DNA of 64,000 nucleotides from Bacillota bacterium (GTDB lineage Bacteria > Bacillota > Clostridia > Lachnospirales > Lachnospiraceae): assembly GCA_023437715.1 (NCBI GenBank), contig JAEZFK010000053.1, positions 124,001 to 188,000 of the forward strand. Reading direction: 5' to 3'. The stretch's first letter is position 1. Every line of letters begins with the position of its first letter. Below are positions 50,586-59,808 of this stretch, in pieces. The translations under genes and the position numbers were made by a program. The notes below the pieces were generated by a model that was not told the DNA's origin, ran no database searches, and saw nothing but the letters and a program-made list of their open reading frames with translations.

Positions 50586-51196
50586 GGATCGGCGTGCTGG
50601 TTTCCGGGGGCGGAACCAATTTGCAGGCAATTTTGGATGCCATGGACAGGGGGAAGATCACCAATGCGGAGGTAGAGGTTGTTGTCAGCAATAACCGGAA
50701 TGCTTATGCTTTGGAGAGGGCCAGGAACTATGGGATTGATGCGGTCTGCATTTCCCCTAAGGATTTTGAAACGAGGGAGCAGTTTTACGAAGCTCTTCTT
50801 AATAAAACAGAGGAATACCGGCTGGATCTGATCGTTCTGGCCGGATTTCTGGTTGCCATTCCGGAAGCCATGGTGAGGAAATACAGAAGCCGGATCATTA
50901 ATGTTCATCCCTCCCTGATTCCGTCTTTCTGCGGAGCAGGGTATTATGGCCTGAAAGTGCATGAGGCTGCCCTGGCCCGGGGAGTTAAGGTGACGGGGGC
51001 TACGGTCCATTACGTGGACGAAGGCACAGATACGGGGCCCATTCTTTTGCAGAAAGCGGTTGAGGTTCAGGAGGGAGACACGCCGGATATCCTGCAAAGG
51101 CGGGTTATGGAAGAGGCGGAATGGATCATTCTGCCCCAGGCAATCCAGATGATCGCAAACGGACAGGGACATGGGCAAAATGGAGGAAAATCATGA
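50579..51196 (+). CDS. purN: Phosphoribosylglycinamide formyltransferase
   Basis: Transfers formyl from 10-formyl-THF to GAR. It has 205 residues. RIGVLVSGGGTNLQAI (about 3-18), NVHPSLIPSF with the catalytic Asn-His, and HYVDEGTDTGPI with the catalytic Asp. Coupled to purM upstream and purD downstream by short overlaps. Confidence 0.96.
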   Translation: MLRIGVLVSGGGTNLQAILDAMDRGKITNAEVEVVVSNNRNAYALERARNYGIDAVCISPKDFETREQFYEALLNKTEEYRLDLIVLAGFLVAIPEAMVRKYRSRIINVHPSLIPSFCGAGYYGLKVHEAALARGVKVTGATVHYVDEGTDTGPILLQKAVEVQEGDTPDILQRRVMEEAEWIILPQAIQMIANGQGHGQNGGKS

Positions 51197-52476
51197 AGGT
51201 ATTAATCATAGGCGGCGGCGGACGGGAGCATGCGATTGCATGGAAGGTGTCCGAGAGCCCCAGGGTTGATAAGATATACTGTGCGCCCGGGAATGCAGGG
51301 ATCGCAGAGGTGGCGGAATGCTTGGATATTGGCGTCATGGATTTTGAAAGGCAGGTTGCCTTTGCCCTGGAGCAAAGAATTGACTTAACTATTGTAGGAC
51401 CGGATGATCCTCTTGTGGCAGGTGCGGTGGATGCTTTTGAAGCAGCGGGCCTTAGGGTCTTCGGTCCCCGGAAGAACGCGGCTTTGCTGGAGGGCTCAAA
51501 AGCATTTTCCAAGGATCTGATGAAAAAATATGAGATTCCGACGGCCTCCTATGAAACCTTTGATTCCGCCCATGAGGCTTTAAAGTATCTGGAAACTGCC
51601 CCAATGCCTATTGTCTTAAAGGCCGATGGCCTTGCCCTGGGCAAGGGAGTTCTGATCTGCAATACGCGGGAGGAAGCGGTCCGGGGAGTGAAAACTCTGA
51701 TGATGGATAAGCAGTTCGGCTCTGCTGGGGACCGGATTGTGATTGAGGAATTTATGACAGGCCGGGAGGTGTCGGTGCTTTCCTTTGTGGATGGAAAGAC
51801 CATTAAGATCATGACCTCGGCCCAGGATCATAAACGGGCAAAGGATGGGGACCAGGGACTGAATACCGGTGGCATGGGGACGTTTTCGCCAAGCCCGTTT
51901 TATACGGAAGAGGTGGATGGGTTCTGCCGGAAATACGTCTATCAGGCTACGGTGGATGCCATGAGGGCGGAAGGCCGGGAGTTTAAAGGGATTATATTCT
52001 TTGGACTGATGCTGACGGAAAAGGGGCCCAGAGTCCTGGAGTATAACGCCAGATTCGGAGATCCGGAGACTCAGGTGGTGCTGCCCCGGATGAAAAATGA
52101 TATCATTAATGTATTTGAAGCGTGCATTGACGGAACCCTGGACCAGGTGGATTTGCAGTTTGAAGATAATGCGGCAGTATGTGTGGTTCTGGCCTCTGAC
52201 GGGTATCCGGAGCATTATGAAAAAGGCTATGTCATCGATGGGCTTGACTCTTTTAACCATAAGGACGGATACTTTGTGTTCCACGCAGGCAGCAGGTTCG
52301 ATGAAAACGGAAAGGTTGTTACCAACGGCGGCCGGGTGCTTGGGGTGACGGCTACGGGAAAAACCTTGAAAGAAGCAAGGGCCAATGCTTATGAGGCAGC
52401 GGAGTGGGTTTCCTTTGAGAATAAATATATGAGGCGGGATATTGGGAAAGCCATTGATGATATCCCGGCGGAATAA
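51193..52476 (+). CDS. purD: Phosphoribosylamine-glycine ligase
   Basis: ATP-grasp enzyme making GAR. It has 427 residues. VLIIGGGGREHAIAWK (about 3-18), VLKADGLALGKGV, GMGTFSPSPF and EYNARFGDPETQVVLPRM are diagnostic. ATG 51193 overlaps the purN stop (ATGA), with GGAGG upstream. purH, often placed between purN and purD, is absent from the window. Confidence 0.96.
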   Translation: MKVLIIGGGGREHAIAWKVSESPRVDKIYCAPGNAGIAEVAECLDIGVMDFERQVAFALEQRIDLTIVGPDDPLVAGAVDAFEAAGLRVFGPRKNAALLEGSKAFSKDLMKKYEIPTASYETFDSAHEALKYLETAPMPIVLKADGLALGKGVLICNTREEAVRGVKTLMMDKQFGSAGDRIVIEEFMTGREVSVLSFVDGKTIKIMTSAQDHKRAKDGDQGLNTGGMGTFSPSPFYTEEVDGFCRKYVYQATVDAMRAEGREFKGIIFFGLMLTEKGPRVLEYNARFGDPETQVVLPRMKNDIINVFEACIDGTLDQVDLQFEDNAAVCVVLASDGYPEHYEKGYVIDGLDSFNHKDGYFVFHAGSRFDENGKVVTNGGRVLGVTATGKTLKEARANAYEAAEWVSFENKYMRRDIGKAIDDIPAE

Positions 52477-52497
52477 TGGCGGCATGGTATAAGTATA

Positions 52498-52540
52498 AAA
52501 GGCGTTTATATTCTGGAGACAGTTTGTAGACGTCTTTTTT
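52498..52540 (+). terminator. Terminator of the purEMND operon
   Basis: AAAGGCGTTTA pairs with TAGACGTCTTT (two G-U pairs), with inner CTG-GAGA-CAG, then TTT. Confidence 0.8.
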
Positions 52541-52590
52541 ATTGTTTTCTCCTCTGTTCAACCTTCCTATGGCATCCCAACATAAAATTT

Positions 52591-52598
52591 GGTATACT
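52591..52598 (+). promoter_or_regulatory. Extended -10 promoter of the two-component operon
   Basis: TTGGTATACT carries a TG-type extension and a good -10 (TATACT, 52593-52598); no clear -35. The kinase start is 35 nt downstream. Confidence 0.45.
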
Positions 52599-52632
52599 GG
52601 TAAAAAAGCGGACAGGCAAGGGGGGAACCGGA

Positions 52633-54465
52633 ATGAGGATGAAGCTGCCACAAAAAATGAGATTTAAAATACTGGTATTATGCCTGATCTGTACCATGGC
52701 GGCCCTTTTGCTGCAGACCTGGCTTTTCAACCGGAAATCCTCTGCCTTGATTTATAATCAGGCAAAGCAGGAGAGCTTTAACCTGCTGCAGAACATGCAG
52801 GATGATCTTTTCAGCATTCTTAAATCAATGGAAAGCAATATCATAAAAATATACAACCGCCAGCAGCTGATCCGGGATTTAAAGGATAAGACGGCGGTCA
52901 GTGCACTGAGGGACAAATATTACCGGGAAGCCTATAATATTGCCATGGAATGCTTTGACACGTCGGACGGAGTCGTCGCCCTTTACCTATATAATGGAGA
53001 GGACCAGATCATCAGCACCTACCGCCGGGCCGTAACCCCCCGCCATAACTATCCCATGGACATTTACGAAAATCCGGAGGAAGACAATGCGGATATCGTA
53101 AGGGAATACGCCCACTCCAATGAAGCAACCATGCTGGTTTCCAGCTACAACAATACGTACCGGGAAACGGATATTGTGAGGCTTGTCATGAAGCTTTATA
53201 ACAACAGCAACACAAGCCGGATGATCGGCTACGTGGTCTGTGATATAGACAGCAAGATTTTCCGTTACCGGATGGAAAAATTCATTAAGGGCAGCGACAT
53301 GTTTGTCTGGCTTCAGCCCTTAAATGACAGGGCGGCGGTCTCTATGGGCGAACTGGGAGGCAGGGATTTAACCACCTATCAGGAAATATCCGGCCATATC
53401 AGCCGGGGAGAAAAAGACTTCAGCCTGCCCACCGGCGGAAACCGGCGGGTATTTTTCCAGGTGGCCCAGAACAAATACAACTTAAGCGTCTACGCGCTGA
53501 TGCCTCAGGCCCTTCTTGTGGCAAACCAGCGTTCCTTAACCTCCAGCCTGATCATTATAGCCGCGCTGATGGCTGTAATTACCTTTGTCATCACCTATAT
53601 CTGGAGCAAAAGCCTGACCCGTCCCTTAGAGGAACTGACGGAAATGACCGAGCGGATTAAAAAAGGGGAGACCGACTTGCGGATAACCGTGGCAAAGCAG
53701 GATGAAATCGGAGAACTGGCCCAGAGCTTTAATGAAATGCTGGATCAGATCGAAGGCTTTCTCGTCCGGGAATATGAAACAAAGCTGCTGCTAAACCGGG
53801 CGGAATACAATGCGCTCCAGGCCCAGATCAACCCTCATTTTCTCTATAATACCCTGGATACCATGAGCAGCATTGCCCAGATCCGCCGCTGTGAAGAGGT
53901 GAGCCGCCTAAGCCAGTCCCTGTCCAACATTTTCCGTTACAGCCTGGATATGAAGAATCCCTTTTCCACCGTGGCCAAGGAAGTGACCCATTTAAAAAAT
54001 TATATTTTTGTCATGGATGTGCGGATGCAGGATAATGTAAGATACGAGTTTGATATTGACGACGAGGTATTACAGGACACGGTTCCCAGAATCTGCATGC
54101 AGCCTCTTGTGGAAAATGCGCTGAATCACGGACTGCGAAACATCCGGGGAGAAAAGCAGGTCATAATCAGGGCAAAGGCGGACCGGGAAAACTTAGTCAT
54201 TGCCGTGGAGGACAACGGCATCGGGCTTGAGGATGTGGAGGCCCTTAACCGGAAGATGGAGGAGAACAACCTGGACTTAGTGAGCCAGGGCAGCTCCATC
54301 GGGCTGATCAACATCAATGCCAGGGTGAAAATGCTTTATGGAAATGATTACGGGATAAAAATAGAAAGTCATCCTGGCCAGGGAACGAAAGTATATTTAA
54401 CAGTTGCCAGATTGACTATGGGGGAAATCGAACAATGGAAAAAGAATTTTATAAAGTCCTCATAG
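52633..54465 (+). CDS. YesM-type sensor histidine kinase
   Basis: 610 residues. First membrane helix ILVLCLICTMAALLLQTWLF (about 13-32), an extracellular Cache-like sensor of about 260 residues, and a second helix (SLIIIAALMAVITFVITYIW, about 302-321). Then HAMP (LTRPLEELTEMTERIKKGE) and His_kinase with the phospho-acceptor His402 in QINPHFLYNTLD. The ATPase has VENALNHGL and VEDNGIGLED. GGGGGG precedes ATG 52633. It overlaps the regulator gene by 31 nt. Such pairs typically control a neighbouring sugar ABC transporter. Confidence 0.93.
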   Translation: MRMKLPQKMRFKILVLCLICTMAALLLQTWLFNRKSSALIYNQAKQESFNLLQNMQDDLFSILKSMESNIIKIYNRQQLIRDLKDKTAVSALRDKYYREAYNIAMECFDTSDGVVALYLYNGEDQIISTYRRAVTPRHNYPMDIYENPEEDNADIVREYAHSNEATMLVSSYNNTYRETDIVRLVMKLYNNSNTSRMIGYVVCDIDSKIFRYRMEKFIKGSDMFVWLQPLNDRAAVSMGELGGRDLTTYQEISGHISRGEKDFSLPTGGNRRVFFQVAQNKYNLSVYALMPQALLVANQRSLTSSLIIIAALMAVITFVITYIWSKSLTRPLEELTEMTERIKKGETDLRITVAKQDEIGELAQSFNEMLDQIEGFLVREYETKLLLNRAEYNALQAQINPHFLYNTLDTMSSIAQIRRCEEVSRLSQSLSNIFRYSLDMKNPFSTVAKEVTHLKNYIFVMDVRMQDNVRYEFDIDDEVLQDTVPRICMQPLVENALNHGLRNIRGEKQVIIRAKADRENLVIAVEDNGIGLEDVEALNRKMEENNLDLVSQGSSIGLININARVKMLYGNDYGIKIESHPGQGTKVYLTVARLTMGEIEQWKKNFIKSS

Positions 54466-56066
54466 CGGACGATGAATACTGGACAAGACAAAAGCTGTGC
54501 GCCATGATAGACTGGTCCAGATATTCCTTAGAGTGCATGGAGCCGGCAAAGGACGGCGAGGATGTGCTGAATAAGCTTCGGGAGGAACGCCCGGATATTT
54601 TAATTACCGACATTAACATGCCCTTTATCAACGGAGTGGAGCTTCTTAAAATCATCCATGAGAAATACCCGGAGATCATTACCTTTGTGGTCAGCGGCTA
54701 CGATGATTTCCAGTATGTGAAGGAGGCTTTCCTGGCCGGTTCCATCAATTATCTTGTGAAGCCGATCACGAAAATCGATCTGGTCAACGCCCTGTCAAGG
54801 GCCCTGGAGATCATCAGCGACAGGCAGGCTGACGCCCGCCGGAGAGAAGAGCAGCAGATACAGCTGCTGAAAGCCGCCTCACTTTTACAGGACAGGGAGT
54901 TCAGCCAGCTTCTTGAGCGGGAAGATTCCTCCTTTATTCCCAACATCACCATGAACAGCGGCATGGATTTTGCAGGAATGAGCCTGATGCTGGTAAAGGT
55001 CCACAATATGAGAAACTTAATAAAGACATACGGCCATGACATGAACCTCTTATCCTATTCCGTCAAGAAAGAGATACGCAGGTGCATGAAAAATGAAAAA
55101 CTTTACATATTCAATCACATATACCGTTCCAATGAATTTGCAATTGTATCAGAGCTCGACAACCAGGAGCTGGAGGACAGGGCCCGTTATATGATGGTCC
55201 AGCTGAAATCCCTGTTTCAGTCGCCTTTGACGGTCATGCTCAGCGGCCGCTCCTATTCCATAGACAGCATTCATGAAGCATACATTCAAAACATTGCCAT
55301 GTTTATGACCCGGGTCTATAAGCCTGAGGATGTTCTCCTTGTAACCGAGAGAGGGAGCGCTTCCCCGGACGGCAAAAAGATCAACAGCCGGATCGACAGC
55401 GGCCAGATCAGGGAATTAAAGGACCTGATTCATAGAAAGAACCGGGCCGCCATAGAAGCCATGGTGTTCCAGAAGGTCGGCATTGAAAACTGTGCCAGGG
55501 AAGAGTGGGAGTATCTGGAGGTGAAACAGACGGTAAAACGCATTCTGAATGCCTTTTCCGAGGCCTTAAGCGGCGATATGAAGCCGGAAGAGGTTGCCGT
55601 TCTGGAGAACATGATCAACATGGCGGACCGGATTGCCGAGCGGCTGGACGCGGACAGCCTCTGCGATACCATCCGGGAGGTCATCGATTACAGCCTTTCT
55701 GTGGGACATGAAGAGGCAGGCCATTCCATATCGGATGTTGTCAGGAAAGCGGCATCATATATTGACGAGAATTACTTTGACGATTTAAGCCTTTCCTCCC
55801 TGGCCAGGCAGTTCGGCGTGGAAAGCACTTATTTTTCCAGGACCTTCCGGCAGGAAACAGGGGAGAATCTCATGCTTTATATAACCAGGAAACGGATGGA
55901 GAAGGCAGGAGAATATATAATCAGCAGCGATATCAGCCTGACAGAGATCGCCTTTATGGTGGGTTATGATGATTATGCGTATTTCAGCAGGGTATTCCGG
56001 AAAACCTATGGCAAGAGCCCCAGGGATTACCGGGCAGGAAGACAGGGGCTTGCGGAGGGCTGCTAG
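54435..56066 (+). CDS. YesN-type response regulator with AraC DNA-binding domain
   Basis: 543 residues. Receiver domain (1-125) with acidic pocket ADDE (11-14), phospho-acceptor Asp59 in LITDINMPF, and Lys in YLVKPI. A middle region (about 135-430) of YesN type is followed by an AraC-type double helix-turn-helix (about 440-540: LSSLARQFGVESTYFSRTFRQETG and ISLTEIAFMVGYDDYAYFSRVF). Its likely targets are the solute-binding protein, permease and GH36 genes that follow on the same strand. Confidence 0.94.
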   Translation: MEKEFYKVLIADDEYWTRQKLCAMIDWSRYSLECMEPAKDGEDVLNKLREERPDILITDINMPFINGVELLKIIHEKYPEIITFVVSGYDDFQYVKEAFLAGSINYLVKPITKIDLVNALSRALEIISDRQADARRREEQQIQLLKAASLLQDREFSQLLEREDSSFIPNITMNSGMDFAGMSLMLVKVHNMRNLIKTYGHDMNLLSYSVKKEIRRCMKNEKLYIFNHIYRSNEFAIVSELDNQELEDRARYMMVQLKSLFQSPLTVMLSGRSYSIDSIHEAYIQNIAMFMTRVYKPEDVLLVTERGSASPDGKKINSRIDSGQIRELKDLIHRKNRAAIEAMVFQKVGIENCAREEWEYLEVKQTVKRILNAFSEALSGDMKPEEVAVLENMINMADRIAERLDADSLCDTIREVIDYSLSVGHEEAGHSISDVVRKAASYIDENYFDDLSLSSLARQFGVESTYFSRTFRQETGENLMLYITRKRMEKAGEYIISSDISLTEIAFMVGYDDYAYFSRVFRKTYGKSPRDYRAGRQGLAEGC

Positions 56067-56067
56067 A

Positions 56068-57333
56068 TTGAAAAAAGAAAAATTGGGATTGCTTTTGCTG
56101 CTGCCGGTTCTCTTACTGGCTTCCGGCTGCAGGGAGAAGGTTGAAATCGAGACAAAGGAAAAGGATGATATCATATTGACGGTATTGGCCGGCCAGTCCA
56201 CCTCTGATGCGGGGCTGGAAGACATGATTGACCAGTGGATGAAAGAGCGCCATCCCGATGTGCGGCTGGAATGGGAGTGCGTCGACTGGGGGGAAAGCTT
56301 TGATGTCCAGGTGAGATCCCGTTTTGCAGCAGGGGATATCCCGGATATTATTGTGGGCAAGGCACAGGATGTAAAAGCCTATGCGGGAACCGGGAATCTG
56401 GCTCCTGTGGCGGAGGAGGTTTCCCGTCTGATCGGCCGGGAAGCCCTGGAAGCGGTCACGGTTGACGGGACGGTGTATAGTCTGCCCTTTAATGCATGGT
56501 ATCAGGGAGTGCTTTACAATAAGGATATATTCCGCACCCATGGGATTGAGGTTCCCAAAACCCTGGAAGAGTTAAGCCGGGCGGAAGCTGTTCTTACGGC
56601 TTCCGGCATCACGCCCTTTGCCAGCCATTTCCAGGAAAACTGGAACTTGGGCAACACCACCATGCAGTTTATGATGAATGAGATTTTTTGCAGCATCCCC
56701 GACTGGGGAGATCAGTTCCGGGAGGGCAGGCGGAATTTTTCAGATTCGCCCCAGGTGAGGCTCTGCATGGAAAACAACAGGGAGATTCTTAAGAATTCCT
56801 GGGAGGATGCCTTAAATATCGACCAGTATGAGTGTGACAACCGCTTTGTGGGCGGACAGGCTGCCATGTATCTTACAGGCTCATGGTCTCTCCAGTTTGC
56901 CGGTCAGTACAGCAATGGGGATGAGTTCGGAATCTTCCCCTATCCCAATGAGGCCGGGGATGCCAGGCTGCTCCGTGAAACAAACATGACATTTATGAAA
57001 AGCGCCCATACCCCCTATGACGGCCTGATTACGGAGCTGTTTCAGGAGATCTATTCCGACCCGCAGCTGCAGGAGGAAATCCTGGACTATACACAGACCC
57101 AGCCTGTGGTAAAGGGCTTTGTACCTGCGTACCGGAGCTGTATTCAGGATGACATAGAATTTTATGAAGAAAAAGGGCTGGTCCTCGATGTGACCGCAGG
57201 CAACAACCAGCTTGTCTGGTCCTATCAGAATGCCGTGGCCGCACAGCAGCTGCAATGGCTGAAAGGGGAAAAAAGCCTGGAAGATGTTCTCGCCTTTGCT
57301 GATATGCACAGGGAAGAGAGCATAAGCGAATAG
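56068..57333 (+). CDS. ABC-type sugar-binding lipoprotein, first paralogue (coupled to the two-component system)
   Basis: 421 residues from TTG 56068, one base after the regulator stop, with GGAGGG 8 nt upstream. Lipobox LLASGC gives a lipid-anchored family-1 solute-binding protein. It parallels the protein at 57456 throughout (TVLAGQSTSDAGLEDMIDQW against TVLAGQSTTDAGIEDMIDEA, LEWECVDWG, IVGKAQDVKAY against MIGKAQDVATY). Because it is tied to the kinase/regulator genes and cut off from the transporter by a terminator, it may serve as the sensing partner of the kinase rather than as the transport component. That role is inference. Confidence 0.9.
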   Translation: MKKEKLGLLLLLPVLLLASGCREKVEIETKEKDDIILTVLAGQSTSDAGLEDMIDQWMKERHPDVRLEWECVDWGESFDVQVRSRFAAGDIPDIIVGKAQDVKAYAGTGNLAPVAEEVSRLIGREALEAVTVDGTVYSLPFNAWYQGVLYNKDIFRTHGIEVPKTLEELSRAEAVLTASGITPFASHFQENWNLGNTTMQFMMNEIFCSIPDWGDQFREGRRNFSDSPQVRLCMENNREILKNSWEDALNIDQYECDNRFVGGQAAMYLTGSWSLQFAGQYSNGDEFGIFPYPNEAGDARLLRETNMTFMKSAHTPYDGLITELFQEIYSDPQLQEEILDYTQTQPVVKGFVPAYRSCIQDDIEFYEEKGLVLDVTAGNNQLVWSYQNAVAAQQLQWLKGEKSLEDVLAFADMHREESISE

Positions 57334-57372
57334 AGAGTTGTACATTTTTACAAAAATGTGCAACTCTTTTTT
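57334..57372 (+). terminator. Terminator between the two solute-binding protein genes
   Basis: AGAGTTGTACATTTT pairs with AAAATGTGCAACTCT (one T-G pair), followed by TTTTT. It separates the sensor unit from the transport unit. Confidence 0.88.
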
Positions 57373-57455
57373 CAATTTAGTCCTACCTGGAGCCGGAGAA
57401 AAAACAGTATACTGTTGCTATCAGAAAAACACCAATAAAAACAGGAGGAAAATTT

Positions 57456-58805
57456 ATGAAGAGAAAGTATGTATTGGGTCTGCTGACAGCTGCTGCAGCA
57501 TCCTGCGTATTGGCAGGCTGCAAAGGTACAACTGGGGGAACCGGCGGAGAAACTACGGCGGCAGCCACAGAAAAAGCGGAACAGACAGAGGCGTCTGCCA
57601 AGGAAACCACCGCTCCCGCGGCCGGAGCTGACGGAAAGGTGACTCTCACCGTGCTGGCCGGACAGTCTACCACAGATGCGGGGATTGAGGACATGATTGA
57701 CGAGGCCCTGGCAAAGAAATATCCCAATATCACCCTGGAATGGGAATGTGTAGACTGGGGAAATGATTTCCAGCCTAAGATGCAGCAGTATCTTCAGTCC
57801 GGACTGCCGGATATTATGATCGGTAAAGCCCAGGACGTTGCCACCTACGGGTCCCTTGGGGTTCTGGGAGAGATCGATAACACTTATTTAGACCGTGGAC
57901 TGGATGCAGCCAGGAAAAATGTGACCGTGGACGGAAAGGTATACGGAATGGTATACAATGCGCTGTACCAGGGCGTCTACTATAACAAGACTATGTTTAA
58001 GGAAAATGGATGGGAGGTTCCAAAGACACAGGAGGATTTAAAAAAGATCATTGACGACTGTAAGGCAAAAGGAATCACTCCATTCGCCAGCCATATGGTG
58101 GATACCTGGTCCATCGGAAATGTGACCATGCAGTTTGCCATGAATGATGTATTTAACAAAGATCCTGAATGGGGCGATAAATTCAGGGAAGGAAAGGTCT
58201 CTTTCAGCGACAGCAAGGAATTTCAGACTGCCTATGAGTACAACAAGCTGATTTTTGACAATACGTTCCCAAATACTTTCTCCTTAGAGCAGACGGACTG
58301 CGATGCAAAGATGGTTCAGGGAGAAGCAGCCATGAAGGTATCCGGCTCCTGGTCCATCCAGAATTTCCTGGATATTGATGAAAACTTTGATTTCGGAATT
58401 TTCCCTTTCCCCAACCAGACCGGAGATTCCAAGCTGATTTTTGAACCGAACATCACCATCATGACAAGCGCAAAGACAGAGCACCAGGATGCGGTAAACA
58501 ACGTTTTGGACTTACTCACTTCTGATAAGGAGCTGGCTCAGGAAATTTACGATTATACAAAAACAGCTTCCATGCTGAAGGACGTGACGCCTACCTTTAA
58601 GAACCCAAGCCAGGAAGACATTGATAAATATGCGGCGGAAGGAAACATCGTGGACGTGACTCTGGGCAATAACCAGCTGGTATGGGGTGGATTCCAGGAA
58701 GAGAATGCGAAAGATATCGCCGCATGGCTCCAGGGAGACGAAACCTTTGAAGCTGCGCTGATCGCTTCTGATGAGAGAGTAGCCGCAAGCTCCTCGGGCA
58801 AATAA
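57456..58805 (+). CDS. ABC-type sugar-binding lipoprotein, second paralogue (transport unit)
   Basis: 449 residues. Signal peptide ending in the lipobox VLAGC (Cys about residue 22), then a Thr/Ala/Gly-rich linker of about 40 residues, then the solute-binding fold (GKVTLTVLAGQSTTDAG, FAMNDVFNKDPEWGD, SGSWSIQNFLD). CAGGAGG precedes ATG 57456. Given the GH36 enzyme in the locus, alpha-galactosides or related glycans are likely ligands. It lies upstream of the two permeases; no ATPase gene is present, so a shared MsmK-type ATPase is expected. Confidence 0.93.
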   Translation: MKRKYVLGLLTAAAASCVLAGCKGTTGGTGGETTAAATEKAEQTEASAKETTAPAAGADGKVTLTVLAGQSTTDAGIEDMIDEALAKKYPNITLEWECVDWGNDFQPKMQQYLQSGLPDIMIGKAQDVATYGSLGVLGEIDNTYLDRGLDAARKNVTVDGKVYGMVYNALYQGVYYNKTMFKENGWEVPKTQEDLKKIIDDCKAKGITPFASHMVDTWSIGNVTMQFAMNDVFNKDPEWGDKFREGKVSFSDSKEFQTAYEYNKLIFDNTFPNTFSLEQTDCDAKMVQGEAAMKVSGSWSIQNFLDIDENFDFGIFPFPNQTGDSKLIFEPNITIMTSAKTEHQDAVNNVLDLLTSDKELAQEIYDYTKTASMLKDVTPTFKNPSQEDIDKYAAEGNIVDVTLGNNQLVWGGFQEENAKDIAAWLQGDETFEAALIASDERVAASSSGK

Positions 58806-58831
58806 GATTACAGCGGAGATTTATGGAAAAT

Positions 58832-58858
58832 GGGCGCAGTTTTTGTAAAACTGCGCCC
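58832..58858 (+). terminator. Hairpin between binding-protein and permease genes
   Basis: GGGCGCAGTTTT pairs perfectly with AAAACTGCGCCC across TGT; CGGTTTT follows. It should lower permease expression relative to the binding protein, as is common in such operons. Confidence 0.75.
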
Positions 58859-58917
58859 CGGTTTTATGAAAGGGTCTGATTTTACTATGGCAGGCCCGGC
58901 GAAAGGAGTTTATAAAA

Positions 58918-59808
58918 ATGTCTCAAAATAAAAAAGAAATGATGAGCAGAAAGCTGTTCCTTCAATATTTCTTGCTGGTTCTCCCGGGATTTGTTATATT
59001 TACTGTGGGACTGATTCTGCCCCTGTTTTTATCCCTGCGTTATTCCGTTACAGACTGGGACGGCATATCCGCCGAAAGGGTATTTGTGGGTTTTAAAAAC
59101 TATATTGATTTATTTCATGATGACAACTTTCTCAGCGCATGGTGGTTCACCCTTAAATTCACCATAGGAAATACGCTGATCCAGAATGTGGCGGCCCTGC
59201 TCTTTGCCGTTGCCCTTGACAGCGGCCTCCGGTTTCAGAAAATATACCGTACCGCCTTGTTCGTTCCCTGCTTAATCAGCGCTGTCATCGTAGGCTTTGT
59301 ATGGCTTAAGATGTTTTCCAATGTGCTTCCGGCAGTCAATGACTGGCTGGGGACCAATTTCAACTTCCTGCTGTTCGGAAGCGGAAAAACCGTATTATGG
59401 GGCCTCCTCATCGCCAATAACTGGCAGTGGATCGGCTACTGGATGCTCATATACCTTGCCGGACTCCAGTCCGTACCCTCCGATTTATACGAAGCCGCTA
59501 AGGTGGACGGGGCAGGGGCGATCAAACGTTTTTTCAACGTTACCATCCCAATGCTTGCGCCATCCATTACCATTTGTGTTGTGGGCATTACCACAGGCTC
59601 CTTAAAGGTCTATGACCTGCTGGTGTCCTCCACCAAAGGCGGTCCGGGCCGTGCTTCCACCTCCGTCATTTATCAGACCTATACCACAGCTATTAACGGC
59701 AGGCAGTACGGATACGGCTCCGCCATGACAGTCACCCTGGTTGCAGCCCTTCTCCTTGTGGCCCTGGTTCAGGTGAAAGGCTTGAAAAGCAAGGAGGTGC
59801 AGGCATGA
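58918..59808 (+). CDS. Sugar ABC transporter permease (MalF-like)
   Basis: 296 residues, six membrane segments. The EAA loop reads YEAAKVDGAGAIKRFFNVTIPML (about 193-215), the contact site for the ATPase. GAAAGGAG precedes ATG 58918. Its stop overlaps the next permease start (ATGA). Confidence 0.95.
   Translation: MSQNKKEMMSRKLFLQYFLLVLPGFVIFTVGLILPLFLSLRYSVTDWDGISAERVFVGFKNYIDLFHDDNFLSAWWFTLKFTIGNTLIQNVAALLFAVALDSGLRFQKIYRTALFVPCLISAVIVGFVWLKMFSNVLPAVNDWLGTNFNFLLFGSGKTVLWGLLIANNWQWIGYWMLIYLAGLQSVPSDLYEAAKVDGAGAIKRFFNVTIPMLAPSITICVVGITTGSLKVYDLLVSSTKGGPGRASTSVIYQTYTTAINGRQYGYGSAMTVTLVAALLLVALVQVKGLKSKEVQA

Noticed and set aside
51616..52485. 289-codon minus-strand open frame opposite purD
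   Set aside because: It is a mirror of purD codons; no ribosome site and no recognisable domain.
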